Below, piece by piece: positions 36,047-45,859 of a stretch of 64,000 nt of DNA (within the stretch, counting starts at the first letter, position 1; each line of letters opens with the position of its first letter). Source of the stretch: Opeltia flavorubescens (Eukaryota; Ascomycota; Lecanoromycetes; Teloschistales; Teloschistaceae); NCBI GenBank assembly GCA_000442125.1, contig KE546979.1, positions 1,054,001-1,118,000 on the forward strand. Reading direction: 5' to 3'. Both the position numbers and the translations under genes were made by a program. Below the pieces are notes generated by a model. That model was not told the DNA's origin and searched no databases. It was given only the letters and a program-made list of their open reading frames with translations.

Positions 36047-37045
36047 TTGTTACGCTGTACGAGCCAGCTGCTCAGGGTCTTTGGTCAATCTCCCTCAGCC
36101 GCCCAGATGAGCACTATCAGTGCCAGCAAAAGAACGGTCATTGGGGGGGCTGATAATTTCTGGCTCTTCGATGAGAAGCTTGGATTTGACGTCACGTATC
36201 CAAGCAGCCCGGATTCGGCACTTATCCATCCACGGCTCACGTTGCAAACATCCAAGTCACCAGTCACGTTGGCTCCGCAAAAGACCGCTGTAGTCGTGAT
36301 CGACATGCAGAACATTTTCCTTTCTTCGGCGATGGGCCGAGAAAAAGGCCCAGGTCATGCCGCGGAGAAAGCACTTCTAGAAAAATGTATCCCCGCTGCT
36401 CGCAAGGCAAACATCCGCATTCTGTGGCTTACATGGGGCATCAGCGAGGAGGGATTGCGGAGCGTCCCTCCAATGTTCTTTCGCAATTTTGGGCTCACTT
36501 TCCAACCTGCAAGCGATAATTCAGCTGAGTCCACAATCAATCCGGAACAGAAATGGCGGCCACAAAAGGGCGGCATTGGCAAATCAGTGGGCAAAGTCAC
36601 CCTGGAGGATGGAACCTCGATCGATGGAGGAAGATTGCTGATGAAAGATCAATGGAACACAGAGTTACACGGTGGTCTCGCCAGTGCTTTCGAAGAAGGC
36701 CTGAAGCTCACACCAGCGGATGCCAGATTTCATAAAGAGACGCACTCCGGATTTTGGGGCGGAAACACCGAATTTGCCAAGCATATCCACCGCGAAGGCC
36801 TTAAAACGTTACTCTTCGCCGGTGTTAATACAGATCAATGCGTACTTGCAACTATGCAAGACGCAGCTCAACAGGGTTATGACACAATCATGCTCAAGGA
36901 CGCTTGTGGCACTGTGAGCCCACAATTTGCGCAAGACATGGTAGAATTCAACGCTCACAAGGCATTTGGATTCCAGACGAGCTGTGATGATTTCTTGTAC
37001 GGGGCTAGGCATATTGAAACCTCTGCTGTGAAATCGGATTCGTGA
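36047..37045 (+). CDS. Isochorismatase-family cysteine hydrolase
   Basis: An intronless frame of 332 aa. The isochorismatase-like fold covers about residues 75-320. The triad is visible: Asp86 in AVVVIDMQN, Lys230 in FHKETHSGFW and Cys265 in GVNTDQCVLATMQDA. GVNTDQC with the following Gln/Asp-rich helix is diagnostic for the family, which includes nicotinamidases, N-carbamoylsarcosine-amidase-like enzymes and isochorismatases. The first ~20 residues (MLRCTSQLLRVFGQSPSAAQ) could be a mitochondrial leader, or translation may start at Met21. An insertion between about residues 145 and 200 distinguishes it from bacterial members. It hydrolyses an amide or enol-ether; the substrate is unknown. Confidence 0.9.
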   Translation: MLRCTSQLLRVFGQSPSAAQMSTISASKRTVIGGADNFWLFDEKLGFDVTYPSSPDSALIHPRLTLQTSKSPVTLAPQKTAVVVIDMQNIFLSSAMGREKGPGHAAEKALLEKCIPAARKANIRILWLTWGISEEGLRSVPPMFFRNFGLTFQPASDNSAESTINPEQKWRPQKGGIGKSVGKVTLEDGTSIDGGRLLMKDQWNTELHGGLASAFEEGLKLTPADARFHKETHSGFWGGNTEFAKHIHREGLKTLLFAGVNTDQCVLATMQDAAQQGYDTIMLKDACGTVSPQFAQDMVEFNAHKAFGFQTSCDDFLYGARHIETSAVKSDS

Positions 37046-38299
37046 TTTGTTGCTCGAACAGCTGTACGCACATCAAGATATGGATTATACAGTCCATTGA
37101 CCAGACGGCATTGGCTTTGCAAACCACGAACCCGAGCGTCACCTTACAAGTGTCTTGGACATACGCAACCGCCAGAAACCGTCGATCGAGCGAAATGGGT
37201 TCTGCATCGTAAGAGCAAACACAACGTTGTCCGTAGGTCAGGCGAGCAATGCAAGAACACCTGCGGTGAACAAATATTTGGACGAGACTGAAAGACTCCT
37301 GCGTCGAAAATTTCCCGAATACAGCAGGATTGAAGTACTTAACTGGGGAGTATGTGCTCTTGAGAGCAATAGGTTCTATGGTACGATGTTGCTGAGACAT
37401 CCTCGATTCGCAAGTGTTCGACAGACTATCCTGCGAGATTGACAATGACGCGGAGGTCAGAGTAGACGCTTTTCGCTGAACGAGATCGACGACTCTGTAG
37501 AAAGTAGATATGGTGTGGCGTAACCTGGTACGAAGGGCTCAAGATGGGAGGTATTCTATGCCTAACAGGAGATAGTCCACCCACCCATGTCTTAGTTCCA
37601 CCACGAGTTATTGTTTGTAAGCGGCCTTCCGCAATTAAACGTCATTTCAAAGGAACTGTCTTGGGATTCAGGGTCTAAAAATGAGAACACCAACACGCAC
37701 ACACAAATTTTGGCATAGGGAATATGAAGATCAAGCGGAGTTGTGGGATGCACCTCGCATAGCTTGCTCAGCCGCATCGGATATGACGGGATTGACGGAA
37801 AGTGGGTCTAGATCTGCATTAGGTCGTTTGCCTTAATTTGACGTCGTACAATCAAGGACCTGAATTCTTGCGCGCCCGCGAGGCTGCCTGGTCCTTTCAA
37901 TCTATGATGGAACCCGTCGATTGCAATGTACTCAACAAGGCGTTTGGGATATTTTGACGGCATAATTAGCTACGAGGGTATCTTGCTGTCCCTCAGCTAT
38001 TGGATTACTGGTCTTTTCGTTACGCGACTATTCCTGCCCATATCCTTGACGAAAATTGGGACTGTCGGTAGAGTGCGATATATGAGGGAATTCGGCTTGC
38101 CTTCCCTCTAGTAGCGGGGATTTATGCCGAGAAGGTTGTGCATCAAGGCTCTGTAACTAGTCGTTGCGCAGGATGTCTCCACCTGTGCTTGTGCAGCGAT
38201 ATATTGGGGTCGGAATGAGAACGCCTATTGCGAAGAGCAACCAAGCGCCAATCTTGCATCCGGAAGAGCAATTAGCTTGTCAATTGCTTAGCGGCCCTA
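37046..38299. other. Mostly empty region with two weak coding candidates
   Basis: Holds the weak candidate at 37155-37442 and a short frame at 37926-38111 that lies just before the sugar-transporter relic but does not match the family. Otherwise nothing recognised. Confidence 0.4.
37155..37442 (+). CDS. Weak candidate, 95-aa open frame
   Basis: The second half (NKYLDETERLLRRKFPEYSR, then IEVLNWGVCALESNRF) reads like folded protein, with alternating charge suggesting a helix and then a strand. The first third does not. It could be the last exon of a small gene or a relic. No family recognised. Confidence 0.2.
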   Translation: MDIRNRQKPSIERNGFCIVRANTTLSVGQASNARTPAVNKYLDETERLLRRKFPEYSRIEVLNWGVCALESNRFYGTMLLRHPRFASVRQTILRD

Positions 38300-38524
38300 A
38301 TGACACCTACCCTCTTGGCCAGATCTAGTTATGCGGCATATATCCTGTTTGGAGGATCTTCACTTCTGACAGCTACCTTGTGCTTGCTTTGGATGCCAGA
38401 AACGCAGGGACGGTCGTTGGACCAGATCGAGGATGCATTTCGGCGGAAGTCTTCGAGGACAAGGAACGCTTCAAGAGAGACCTGGGATCTTTACAGAGGC
38501 GGAAAGACTTTTTCGAACAAATAG
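38300..38524 (+). pseudogene. C-terminal relic of a sugar/quinate-type MFS transporter
   Basis: The translation contains YAAYILFGGSSLLTATLCLL followed by MPETQGRSLDQIEDAF. This is the last membrane helix plus the PETxGRSLExxDxxF signature that ends fungal sugar porters. No matching upstream helices were found in any frame, so only the last ~75 residues remain. It is a truncated gene relic. Confidence 0.65.
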
Positions 38525-38570
38525 CGAGCTAATACTCAAATTATCACACATACTGTAATGGATTTTGGAA

Positions 38571-38608
38571 ATACTGACATTAAGCTTTGATACTGACATT
38601 AAGCTTTG
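38571..38608 (+). repeat. Perfect 19-bp tandem duplication
   Basis: ATACTGACATTAAGCTTTG occurs twice back to back just after the transporter relic. Confidence 0.9.
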
Positions 38609-38712
38609 GTATGCTACTCTGGTTATGTTCGTTTCAAAGACCCATTCTCCTGGTTGCGCTGGTCTAATGCCGATACCCACCTCTAGTCCTAACCCAGTCC
38701 TTAGCCATCCTG

Positions 38713-39075
38713 TCATCGAATCCCTCTCGCGGTTCTATCCTTCCTCTCTAAACCCATTTCATCCACCAGCTGCAGAATCTTAAGAGTGCCGAAATTATCT
38801 CTCGGGACCGGTGCCCTGAGTCTATCGTCGCTCGTTGCAATGATGTATTCTGTACCGCGATTGATAAGCTCTAGTTTGAACGCGAGACCATCCATTGCTA
38901 AGCCCAGGCGAGAAAACACGCCGAGAAAACGATCGTATTGATCCTCTCGAAGTAGGCCGAGATAGTTGGCCAAAGCTAGCGAGAAATATATATCTACGGA
39001 TATAGCATGGCAATGTAAGAGAGGCGGTGAAACGGCGAGCTCTAGGACCGGTGACCAGGTGTGGCCAAAGTACAT
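38713..39075 (-). pseudogene. C-terminal relic of a sedoheptulose-7-phosphate cyclase (dehydroquinate-synthase-like)
   Basis: The 120-residue frame begins FGHTWSPVLELA, then LLHCHAISVDIYFSLALA, FSRLGLAMDG, and ends with LRAPVPRDNFGT and LQLVDEMGLE. GHTWSP followed by L-x-H-x-HA-[IV]-x-[IV]-D is the metal-binding helix region of the sugar-phosphate cyclase superfamily (EVS, DDGS, DHQ synthase). The rest matches the helical C-terminal domain in order. The NAD-binding N-terminal half is missing: upstream frames on this strand do not continue the similarity beyond about 39165. Such enzymes start mycosporine- or cyclitol-type pathways. This copy is a remnant and cannot be functional as read. Confidence 0.6.
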
Positions 39076-39542
39076 AACATGGCGGTCTCAACGTATATTT
39101 TGAGCACATGGTCATCGCCAAGGGGGCCAACAGTCGTCGCAATCACTTCACCAGGGCTAACAATCAGAAGATCCTCTCGAACCTTCGATTCTAGCTTGGA
39201 GAATTAAGGTATCTTAACGTTCATAGGCGAGTATTTGACTTTTAAATACTATTATTACACCCGCGGGGTTGCTGAGTAGACATAGCCAAGAGCCACCGAC
39301 GACCCCTTAGTCCATAGGTCTACTAGTAGCGCGATGAGCGATAAGGGGAAGGGAGGGCTTCGCAACAAATGACGTGAAACAGTAAAGCAGAGGGAACACG
39401 AAAAGGCTCCATCAGCAAGTTTTGAGAGGTCTAAGTCTGGAAATGACCGTTGGTACCAAAAAGTATTTGTCAGATGAAATTCTGCACCAGAAGGGGGCCC
39501 CACAGTGGGCTTGAATCAGTGCAGAATATAGGCTGATTCTGG
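39076..39542. other. Relic-containing spacer
   Basis: Decayed sequence between the cyclase and transporter relics. No frame of its own is convincing. Confidence 0.4.
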
Positions 39543-40595
39543 CTATTGACAGTATTGTACCAAGATAGCTGCTATAGCTTGTGTAAGGAGCTCTTTACCA
39601 ATGCTTGAGGGTGATAATCCGAAGACGCCGGCAAAAGAAAGCAGACATCTAACTGAAGTTCGGTAGCCATCGCTGGTGGAGTGTGGTGACGCAAGGAAGA
39701 TAGGAATTAAGCTGTCCGATGTGACTTCATGAAAGGTCAGCAACGAGACGGATATAATATAAAGAGTAATCTGAAATGTGAAGGGCTGCCCCACCGAGTC
39801 TGCAGAACCCCTTTGTGGGCTGTCAGAGTTTAGGTTCCCGTAAGTAGCGAGCTCAATATCCTAGCTCTGGTCCTCGACAGCACTAGGCATTGGTAATCGA
39901 AGCGGTGGCAACGAGGCGTCCTCTCCGTCAACAGCGGAGTATTCAGGATAGTCTTCCGTACCCCGCATCATGATACATTTACTCCATCTACTTATCATGC
40001 TAATATGGGCTCTCCTCCCATGACTTGGGTCTTTCGAGAATCGAGGGTTGCTCTCCTGCAGCATGAAGAGACCAACGGTGGAGGTGGCGACCATGACGAC
40101 TGCAACAATAAGATTTGGCTGGAAGTATGCATGACCATCCCAGAAAGCTCCTTCGGAAGATAACGAGGGGAATTGTGTCACCGGGCCTCGTGGAGAAAAT
40201 GTGAGAATATGAGTACTCATACCTTGGTGCTCCTTACTCTTTACCAATTCTCCAATGCATGTTTGCACTACTCCGATGTTTGGGTTCGTAATGCCTCCTA
40301 ATGCTCTCATCGCTACTGCAGCGTACATCGAGTTGGAAAGCCCAAAACATAATGTAAATAGTATCGCTGAAAAGGCACCGATCAGAAGTGTGGGCTTTCG
40401 ACCCAGACTGTCACTGATTCTAGCCCAAGCGGTGCCACTTAAGAATTCACAGAATGTGAAGACCGAGATCGAGAGTCCTATAATTACACCAGGATTCATT
40501 CGACTGACGCCGCCGAAGGAAACAACCATGGAAAAAAGCAAGCGTATATGGAAAAAAATTGAGGTCCAAGCAAGGTCTTCACTAAATCTAAGCAA
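39543..40595 (-). pseudogene. MFS transporter (fungal drug/metabolite efflux type), disrupted
   Basis: The first part (to 39861) reads through MFS helices 1-4. The A-motif-like WARISDSLGRKPTLL loop and the following RALGGITNPNIGV segment are intact. Similarity then jumps (SFSPRGPVTQF region) to a later helix (LIVAVVMVATSTVGLFML), so about two helices are deleted. The same frame passes a TAG at 39861-39863 and continues with the second half (FTFQITLYIISVSLLTFHEV, SFAGVFGLSPSSIG) to 39543, where it stops well short of the usual 12 helices. This is a decayed transporter of the type often found in secondary-metabolite clusters. The TAG fits CAG to TAG change (CpA to TpA). Confidence 0.75.
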
Positions 40596-41363
40596 GCCTT
40601 TAATACTAGCAGGCCTAATAGATAGCTCTTAGCGGCACAACGGATAAGGAAACACAACGAGGCTGGTAACAGGTCATACTAAGTACAACCAGTTGTGTAC
40701 GCAGATTAATTTATCGTCTCGGTTTCCTGTAGCGAATCTTGAAAATAGCTGCCCATCTTATTGCTTTTCAAAATAAGTCGTACAATACGTTCAGAGATAG
40801 TTTTCAAGTCCATGATCTAGGACAAAGCAATTGATATACCGATCTCTGGAAAAAAGGATAGGAACTGAGAAGTAGTCAAAAGTTCCTACCGTTAGCGTCC
40901 ATTGAATTGGTTGGTATTTTCGAAGCTCATTACCGTCTCATCGACGGGCGAAAGTGTTTCTTACTTCTTACCGCAATAGTCGTTATTCTTTATCCGGAAC
41001 TGACACGATGGTCATAATGACTTGTTATCAGCTCTATACTTTAATAACGTTTTTGTTATTACGTTCGACCAATGTTGATTTCAATATAATATATCCTGGC
41101 CGGTTACGGAATCAAAGACTTGGGAGCTTTTATCGACCGTGCTAAAGAGAAAGAGAGTACTGGGGAAGCAACAGCTCAAGCGTTATGCTTCGTTCGCAAT
41201 GGTCTGACGTGATATTTGGAAATATTCGTGGCAAAAGACTTTTTCCGAGGAATATAAACCTCTACAAGTTCAGGTATTAAGATTGATCGAGAGGTGCTGG
41301 CTACAGAATAAAGACAAATCCAAATCACAAGTCAATTCATGTGCTACAATTCCATGGAATCTC
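40596..41363. other. Intergenic, nothing recognised
   Basis: 5' side of the MFS relic and 3' side of the membrane-protein gene. No feature seen. Confidence 0.5.
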
Positions 41364-42860
41364 TTAGTATTTGCCCATCGTGCGCTCGATCCTAATGGTC
41401 TTTATAATGCCTTCGTTATGGAATTGGTGCTGATCAAGCTCCTCTTCGGCGTTCTTTGCTACTGTAGATACCCGATCAGCGTACGCATTGCATGAAGTAC
41501 CAAGACCTATGTCGATGCCTTCTAGCGGGATATAATTGGTAGCAAGCCTTGATTCCGAAGTGGAAGGGTCGTCCCATGGAGTCGAGTGCACGCCATGCCA
41601 ATTTGAGGGTTTTGACGAAGGTCCAGTGCTCGGATGTGAGTGTTGTTTTTTGTATAATGTAGGATATGCAGCCGAAGGGCCTTTTCGCCCATGCCGAATA
41701 AGCTGCAAGAGCTTCGGCGCAAGCGGAAGGCTGGTACAGACGACAATCATGTTGACTTCAATCACACTGTAATCGATTAGGAATCTACCCAATCGTATCT
41801 GTTAAGCGCTTGCCAGGGTTCTCATACCTGAACAATCCGTTCTGTATGATCACGAAGTCTTGATCAGCAGCGTGGAGTAAGCGAACGCCGTACACAACTC
41901 GACCAATACTCGCACCGCAGCCGCTGTATCTGTCATCAGCTCGAGATCTTCCTAGCCATTGTGGACATACATGATGCCGATTGCGAATACCATAGAAACG
42001 CCCGCCTTCCGCTTGATGGGCATCTGGAGTTTCCATAACGAATAGATTGGTAGCGCAAGGATAGTGAAATCGGAAATCATATTCCACGATCCCGAAAAAA
42101 GGGAGTTTGCCTGTGGATTCAGACAATGGCCTGGAACGGAGGGATTCCAGATCTTCTCCCTGGGCGTGCATGCGAAGAGAAGCCAGAAGAAGACAAAGGC
42201 GTAAATGATGAGGTTACTCCATATGAGCAAATGAATGGCTCTGTAAATCAAGCCTCGTTTGGCAGTGACGAAGATGCGCATGTACTGCAACAGCAAGCCT
42301 AATTTGGCTACGTATACGATTGCGCAATAGAAGATTTCCGAGGAGACGATCAACTGGTTCGCACGGTCTTAGTATCTAGCAATGGCAAGTTCTGGAAGGG
42401 AAATAAGCTACTTTGGCTACACGAATCATTTGTAAGGCCCTGATGTCCCACTGGTGTCGGCCCAAGCCTTCACGTATCGCATAAAGGGTGAAGCCGACCC
42501 AGCTAATGAAGCCTATCTGGACATCAAGTTAGCGAACAAACAGTACATAGTTGATTTGATGTAAATTGGAAGCATCTACCCATCCTAAAAAGGCAACATC
42601 TGTGATTCATTAAATGGGAGCGTTCATGTTGGGAGAATGGACGAACAGTCTTCTATGTCCAAACGTCTCGAGACCCAAAGCTTCGCTATCAATCGGGCAG
42701 CGGTGACCACGGTGGATAAGAAAATGCATAGTGATGAAATTGCGATGAAAGTTGGCTGTAACCCTGAGTAGGCTGTATTGAAATCTGGATTGACTCCTTG
42801 AGGGGGAGGAAGTGCGGGCAGTTGAGCAAGATTGGTAGGTGCCGCTGTCGCTGTTGCCAT
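41364..42860 (-). CDS. PTH11-like / rhodopsin-domain integral membrane protein
   Basis: Six exons keep phase: 42647-42860, 42580-42599, 42412-42516, 41971-42353, 41828-41929 and 41364-41766, giving 408 aa. Exon 2 is only 20 nt. Seven hydrophobic helices can be followed: FIAISSLCIFLSTVVTAAR, VAFLGWIGFISWVGFTLYA, SEIFYCAIVYVAKLGLLLQY, AIHLLIWSNLIIYAFVFFWL, MISDFTILALPIYSLW, MVFAIGIIYSGCGASIGR and VIEVNMIVVCTSLPL. Signatures are those of the fungal rhodopsin-domain family: D-x-E-D-Y after helix 1, [ST]E-[IL]-F-Y, L-x-x-Y-x-R-I-F, and C near FACTPREK. The C-terminal ~120 residues form a polar cytosolic tail. An alternative start at 42923 adds 21 residues. Function within the family is mostly unknown; some members are GPCR-like receptors. 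The location beside a terpene cyclase is notable. Confidence 0.87.
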
Positions 42861-44037
42861 TGTATTCTCGTAGACCTTTACAGGAGACAAGAGTCGATTG
42901 GGATATCTAGAGATCCCAAACACATTCCCGGTCGTAAGGAGTGAAGAAAGGCAAAGATAGACAGAGTATCATTTGTTGGTACATAACAAACATTGAACAT
43001 GTCTGCACAATCTGCACAGCTGTGCCGCGAGAGCAAAATGGCATGCATGAGCGTTGGTTCTTTCTTCTTTGTGTATAGATTTGGAAGTCAGGCAAGTACC
43101 TTGTTACCTGGTTTGGAAGAGTTTGCGAATCAACTGAGGACTTTGGCCGATGCAGCTGGCTGTGCCTACGGATCTGGGTTTCCGCAGGATGAAAGATCAA
43201 GAGAGGGTGTAAGGCATTGCGGATATATGGCTCCGAGCAGGTAGGGTGCTCTGGCTGGTGGTGTCGAGAGTCATTATGGTCGCCTTTGGCATGCAATGAT
43301 GTGCCGAAGGATTCAACTTTGCGTTGGACAACCCAAACATTCAAAGCAGGAACCTGGCAATTGCGTTTTCTAACGTCACCATTTTTTTGTTGATACATAT
43401 CGGCGCCATGAATGCCCTTCCTCGGTCAATTTTGGTGAACTCGTGTGTCAGACGAGCCCACAATGCGTGAGATCTGCAGATGGATTGAAATTTCCTGGAA
43501 GCTTGGTGTGGAATACGCTTGGCATTATGGGTTCCAAGGATGCATGATCGGCCGAGGTAGCTTCCCCTCGTTCGGCTCTACAAGTAAAGTCTGCTGGGGT
43601 ATAACACCCATTTCATCTTGGGTTCGCCAATCATCTCACGAACTTGACAATTCCACTCGCAGTGCGCGCTGCAGGAGCAGTCATATGTAGTCCGGCATTT
43701 TGACCTCAGACGACCCGGGCCAGTGACACTTTCCGGTGCGACACCATACATTCGGCATGCCTGAATATGGCCTGTTCAAGAATTCAAGCGACAGCGACTT
43801 CATCATACAAAATATCGCATCGTCTCAGAAGCGGTCAGACTGCGGTACAGGTATCGCACAGCAGCGCAGAGAGGGTTGTGTGCCTCTCTGGGCGCAGGCC
43901 TCGAGTGTCTGCCTGAAGCAGGTATGGCGAGAGGACGAGAGCTCAACAAAATTCGGAAGCTTTTAAAGATGTTCACCTGGCATGAGAATTTGGATCTTGG
44001 GTTCTTGAATAGTAAGACTTCAGTTTGATACATCCCA
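42861..44037. other. Intergenic, promoter region of membrane protein and terpene cyclase
   Basis: The two genes are transcribed away from each other from this 1.2-kb space, so it may be a shared divergent promoter. Frames at 42993-43244, 43445-43690 and 43736-43966 do not resemble protein. Confidence 0.5.
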
Positions 44038-45292
44038 ATGGCATGGCTCAGCGCCCCATGGCTCTTCATTCGACAAATTCTCCAGAGGTGCAGTATCTCC
44101 AGCGGCAAAGCAATTCCTTCTCCCGAAGCAAAAGTACGAGAAACTCAAACACCACTGGCTAGATGTTTGGATGACTTCGAAGGCTCGACGATTGTCATCC
44201 CCAACATCGGTGATCTTAGTCCAGTATGGGTCATGGATGTCAATCCTCATCTGGAACACATTCGATGTGATTACAATGCATGGGTTCGCTCGTAAGTCAC
44301 TTCATTGACCATGTATCTCTAGCTACTATCGACTCAGTGCTTACGGCTGCTCTTCCAAATCGCTTCTCAGGTGGTTCAAAGATGAAAAGATCAGAGACAA
44401 GATTGCTGCACTTGACGCAGACGGTTTTGCAGCAATGGCCTACCCAAGGACTGGCCGCAATGAGCTTCTTAACATTGCCAGACTCATTGCCTGGTACTTT
44501 CCATGGGATGATGCTATCGACGATCCCGTAATGAGGCAGCAGCCTGCCAACGTTGACCAGTATCGAGACGAAACAATCGCTGTTGTGGAGGAGAGTTTGC
44601 TCTCTGCTCTCGACCAACCCCTGGCCATTCACCAAAACCCCGCCATTCAGAGCTTTTGGGACATTGGTTTCGAGATCCGCAAGAACAGCAACGCAGATTC
44701 GAACGCAAGGTTTTCCCACCAGCAATGCCTTTTCATCAAAGCATCTGCTGAAGCGCTTTCTCTGCGCAAAGACGAAGAGCCAGTGAGTGTGCAGCACTAT
44801 CTCCGTCGCCGAGAAGACAATATAGCCATCCACCAGCTGATGGAGTTGTCATTCTACACTTACAAGGTTTCAATCCCCTCTCAATGGAGGCATGAGAACA
44901 ACGAGCACATGAGGGAGATGTGGAAAGAAATTGCATGGATGGGTATCATGTCGAACGACCTTCTCTCGCTCCGCAGAGAGCTGATACACGGTCAATTTGA
45001 GAGCCTGGTTCCTCTACTGATGTACCACGATGGACTCACGCCTCAGGCTGCCGTAGACCGAGGAACGAAAATGATTCATGATTCATACGATCGCTTCTAC
45101 GATCGTGAACGGAGGCTACTTGAGGAAGTGAGCCCTGTAGAGCTGGACAGTGTAAAAGCATGCCTCCAGGTCTTCAAGGACCTTGTCATGTGCAATTTGC
45201 ATTGGAGTTATGGATTGAAGAGATACATGGACCCGGAAATGATCAAGTCAGATGGAACGGTCGTCTTTGACATCCGTCTTCCGGCGGCATAG
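44038..45292 (+). CDS. Class I terpene synthase (sesquiterpene cyclase type)
   Basis: Two exons, 44038-44291 and 44371-45292 (intron 79 bp), give 391 aa. The aspartate-rich metal motif is WDDAIDD at residues 131-136. The NSE/DTE-type second motif is NDLLSLRRE at 280-288. The conserved RY pair near the C-terminus (WSYGLKRYM) is present, as is the Arg-rich segment before the NSE helix. This is the full set needed to bind Mg2+-diphosphate and ionise a prenyl diphosphate, most likely farnesyl diphosphate. Length and motif spacing fit ascomycete sesquiterpene cyclases; the product cannot be predicted. The next gene (GMC oxidoreductase) follows on the same strand 570 bp downstream. Exon 1 supplies the N-terminal helices and ends at NAWVRS. 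Confidence 0.92.
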
Positions 45293-45859
45293 ATTTCATA
45301 AGAAACAGGCAAACTGAGGATGGAAGTAGATTGCCTAGCACAAGAAGAAAAGTCACCTTGATTCTCCTCCCGCGCTCGTCTGTGCCATTGCATATCGCTG
45401 CTTCCAGATCGCACTACTGCAGCCAAGCCGTAATAATTGATGTGCGTAAGCCTACCTTATGCTTCCTTGCCGCAGTGGCTTCGACTTCATAGATCCCTGA
45501 CTAACTTGTACCAATGGCTCAAAGCGTTCGCTCGCAACAAAGACCAGAGTGGGAAGCATTAATTACACACAAACATCGTGAATCCTTCAACAGGGGTATC
45601 TTGCATGCATAATCTTACCCTCCACCCTTGAAAGCTGTTCTTTCAGAAATGCTGGTATTCGTGTCTTCCTCTTTCGATGTGTGCCAATCACTTATCTTTA
45701 CTCGGACCCACCATAAGTCGCACGTTGAAATAGCGATGAGCTCACAGCCTCGAATGCTGGCCCCGCTTGCTGTACAAAATTTTCGTTCACAATAAGATTG
45801 ACTTCGACAGGACACGCTCCTCTTTCATCATCGCCGTTACGCACTTGAATTCTTACGTG
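45293..45859. other. Intergenic between terpene cyclase and GMC gene
   Basis: No gene. Probably terminator of the former and promoter of the latter. Confidence 0.5.

Noticed and set aside
37926-38111. Frame proposed as upstream part of the sugar-transporter relic
   Set aside because: Hydrophobic but without the PETGR/GRR-type loops or helix order of the family, so not joined to the relic.
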